From contig CALFRR010000186.1 of the NCBI GenBank assembly GCA_937919435.1, positions 1-6,346 on the forward strand: DNA of 6,346 bases, in the 5' to 3' direction. Both the position numbers and the translations under genes were made by a program. Below, piece by piece: positions 5,280 to 6,346 of the stretch. Source of the DNA: an uncultured Alphaproteobacteria bacterium (lineage in GTDB: Bacteria > Pseudomonadota > Alphaproteobacteria > Rhizobiales > Ancalomicrobiaceae). The notes below the pieces were generated by a model. That model had not been told where the DNA came from. It saw nothing but the letters and a program-made list of their open reading frames with translations, and ran no database searches. Position 1 is the first letter of the stretch, and every line of letters starts with the position of its first letter.

Positions 5280-5654
5280 TCAGCCCTCGTCGCGACCGAC
5301 CACGCCGAACGCCGCGGCGAGCGCCAGGGCGCTCCAGGCGAGGATCAGGGTCGTCCCGCCGATCGGTGCGGCCCAGCGGAAGAGATGCCCACCGGTGAGG
5401 GCGAACAGCGTCACGTCGGCGCCGAACAGCCCGGCGGCGAGCCCCATCGCCGTCCCGATCACCCGGATCGGGCGGGCACCGCGGCGTCCCGGAGCGGCCA
5501 GTGCGGTCAACCCGACCAGCGCCGCCGCATGGATCATCATCACCTGCGCCGCGCTGGCCAACGGACCGTCGCCGGCGACGTGTGCCGCGGCGGCGGCCGC
5601 CGCGACCCCGGCCGCGCCGAGCAGGCCGGCGATCACCAGGAGGAGCCGATTCAT
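5280..5654 (-). CDS. DUF423 family small membrane protein
   Basis: This 124-aa inner-membrane protein has no known biochemical role. It has four predicted hydrophobic segments, about residues 4-24, 34-52, 63-86 and 95-118. The DUF423 pattern is visible: a Gly/Ala-rich first segment ending in AAH, a second with MIHAAALVGL, a third with GLFGADVTLFALTG, and a last with AAPIGGTTLILAWSALA. The length is normal for the family. The start ATG at 5654-5652 overlaps the pyrC stop as ATGA, with GGAGG 7 nt upstream inside pyrC (5662-5666). Translation is therefore probably coupled to pyrC. The composition is strongly Ala-rich. The family call is good; function is unknown. Confidence 0.85.
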   Translation of the reverse strand: MNRLLLVIAGLLGAAGVAAAAAAAHVAGDGPLASAAQVMMIHAAALVGLTALAAPGRRGARPIRVIGTAMGLAAGLFGADVTLFALTGGHLFRWAAPIGGTTLILAWSALALAAAFGVVGRDEG

Positions 5655-6346
5655 GCCGAGACCTCCGCGACCGGCGACCAGCCGACCGTCTCGCCGGCGA
5701 ACAGCGGCACGATCTCACCGGCGCCCTCGACCGGCACCGCCTCGGCGATCAGCCGCGGCCGCGCCTCGAAGGCGACCGTCTCGCGGTTCGGCGCCAGTCC
5801 GTGGAAGGCAGGCCCGTTGAGGCTGGCGAAGGCCTCGAAACGATCGAGTGCGTTCTCTTCGGCGAACACCGTCAGATAGGCCTCGAGCGCGGTCGGCGCA
5901 GAGAACACCCCGGCACAGCCGCAGGCGGTCTCCTTGGTGTGCTTCAGATGCGGCGCGGTGTCGGTGCCGAGGAAGAAGGCGGGATCGCCGCCGGTCACCG
6001 CCGCCCTGAGCGCCCGCATGTGCGACGAGCGCTTCAGCACCGGCAGACACCACAGATGCGGCCGGATGCCCCCACGGAACAGCGCGTTGCGATCGTAGAG
6101 CAGATGCTGCGGGGTCACCGTCGCCGCCATCCGGTCGCGATGCGCCTGGACCACCGCCACCCCTTCCGCCGTGGTGACGTGCTCGAGCACCACCCTGAGG
6201 CCGGGGAAGTCGGCGAGCAGCCGCACCAGTACCTCGTCGACGAACCGCGCCTCGCGGTCGAACACGTCGACCTCGGCCCGCGTCACCTCGCCGTGGACCA
6301 GCAGCGGCATGCCCGCCCGTTCCATCGCCGCCAGCACCCGCGAGAT
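5651..6346 (-). CDS. pyrC: Dihydroorotase, class II, C-terminal part (5' end outside window)
   Basis: PyrC closes carbamoyl-aspartate to dihydroorotate, the third step of pyrimidine synthesis, with a two-zinc centre in the cytoplasm. The 231 residues present follow E. coli PyrC closely. Counting from the right edge, His18 (LLVHGEV), His56 (LEHVTT) and Asp129 (LGTDTAPH) correspond to zinc ligands His140 and His178 and the catalytic Asp251. His133 corresponds to the substrate-contact His near 255. RPHLWCLPVLKR and KETACGCAGVFSAPTALE are further class II signatures. The N-terminal 110-120 residues, with the HxH ligands and carbamylated Lys, lie outside the window. The frame is intact and ends at TGA 5653-5651, overlapping the DUF423 start. 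No other pyr gene is visible. Confidence 0.96.
   Translation of the reverse strand: MSRVLAAMERAGMPLLVHGEVTRAEVDVFDREARFVDEVLVRLLADFPGLRVVLEHVTTAEGVAVVQAHRDRMAATVTPQHLLYDRNALFRGGIRPHLWCLPVLKRSSHMRALRAAVTGGDPAFFLGTDTAPHLKHTKETACGCAGVFSAPTALEAYLTVFAEENALDRFEAFASLNGPAFHGLAPNRETVAFEARPRLIAEAVPVEGAGEIVPLFAGETVGWSPVAEVSA
5662..5666 (-). promoter_or_regulatory. Ribosome binding site of the DUF423 gene inside pyrC
   Basis: GGAGG on the - strand lies 7 nt before the ATG at 5654-5652 and within the last codons of pyrC. With the ATGA overlap it supports re-initiation by ribosomes finishing pyrC. Confidence 0.6.

Noticed and set aside
5142..5879. 245-codon + strand open frame over DUF423 and the pyrC end
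   Set aside because: It spans two real - strand genes and their gap. The composition is shadow-like and there is no domain.
1..6346. Mobile element, CRISPR array, tRNA or phage-defence system
   Set aside because: No transposase, integrase, terminal repeats, regular spaced repeats or defence-type domains were seen. All confident genes are housekeeping or common conserved families.

Overview
The window looks like ordinary chromosome of a high-GC alphaproteobacterium, most likely Hyphomicrobiales (Rhizobiales). This rests on the wording of the SdhA and SdhB proteins, a lipoprotein that recalls Brucella Omp19, dense GC-rich coding, and short gaps with clear Shine-Dalgarno sequences. No transposase, phage gene, tRNA, rRNA or CRISPR array is visible.

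Left part (1-2110, + strand): the 3' end of sdhA, a 78-bp gap holding a hairpin and a 10-bp direct repeat, complete sdhB, then a strong intrinsic terminator at 2040-2080. This is the tail of a succinate dehydrogenase (complex II) operon. A GNAT acetyltransferase on the - strand (2111-2695) converges on that terminator.

Middle (2696-3990): a 253-bp divergent intergenic region with three successive inverted repeats separates the acetyltransferase from a two-gene + strand unit. That unit encodes an Omp19-like protease-inhibitor lipoprotein and, 13 nt later, an AhpD-like carboxymuconolactone decarboxylase family protein. The last gene overlaps the next, convergent gene by 34 bp.

Right part (3957-6346, - strand; transcription order right to left): the 3' part of a class II dihydroorotase (pyrC), a DUF423 membrane protein coupled to it by an ATGA overlap, then a CitE-like CoA ester lyase with its own possible promoter, then a 68-residue DUF1737 protein.

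The genes cover central metabolism (complex II, a CoA-ester lyase, pyrimidine synthesis) and envelope or stress functions (Omp19-like lipoprotein, AhpD-like protein). I see no convincing evidence of a novel multi-gene system. The points most worth checking are the structured omp19 leader, the sdhA-sdhB intergenic element, the 34-bp antisense gene overlap, and the pyrC-DUF423 coupling.
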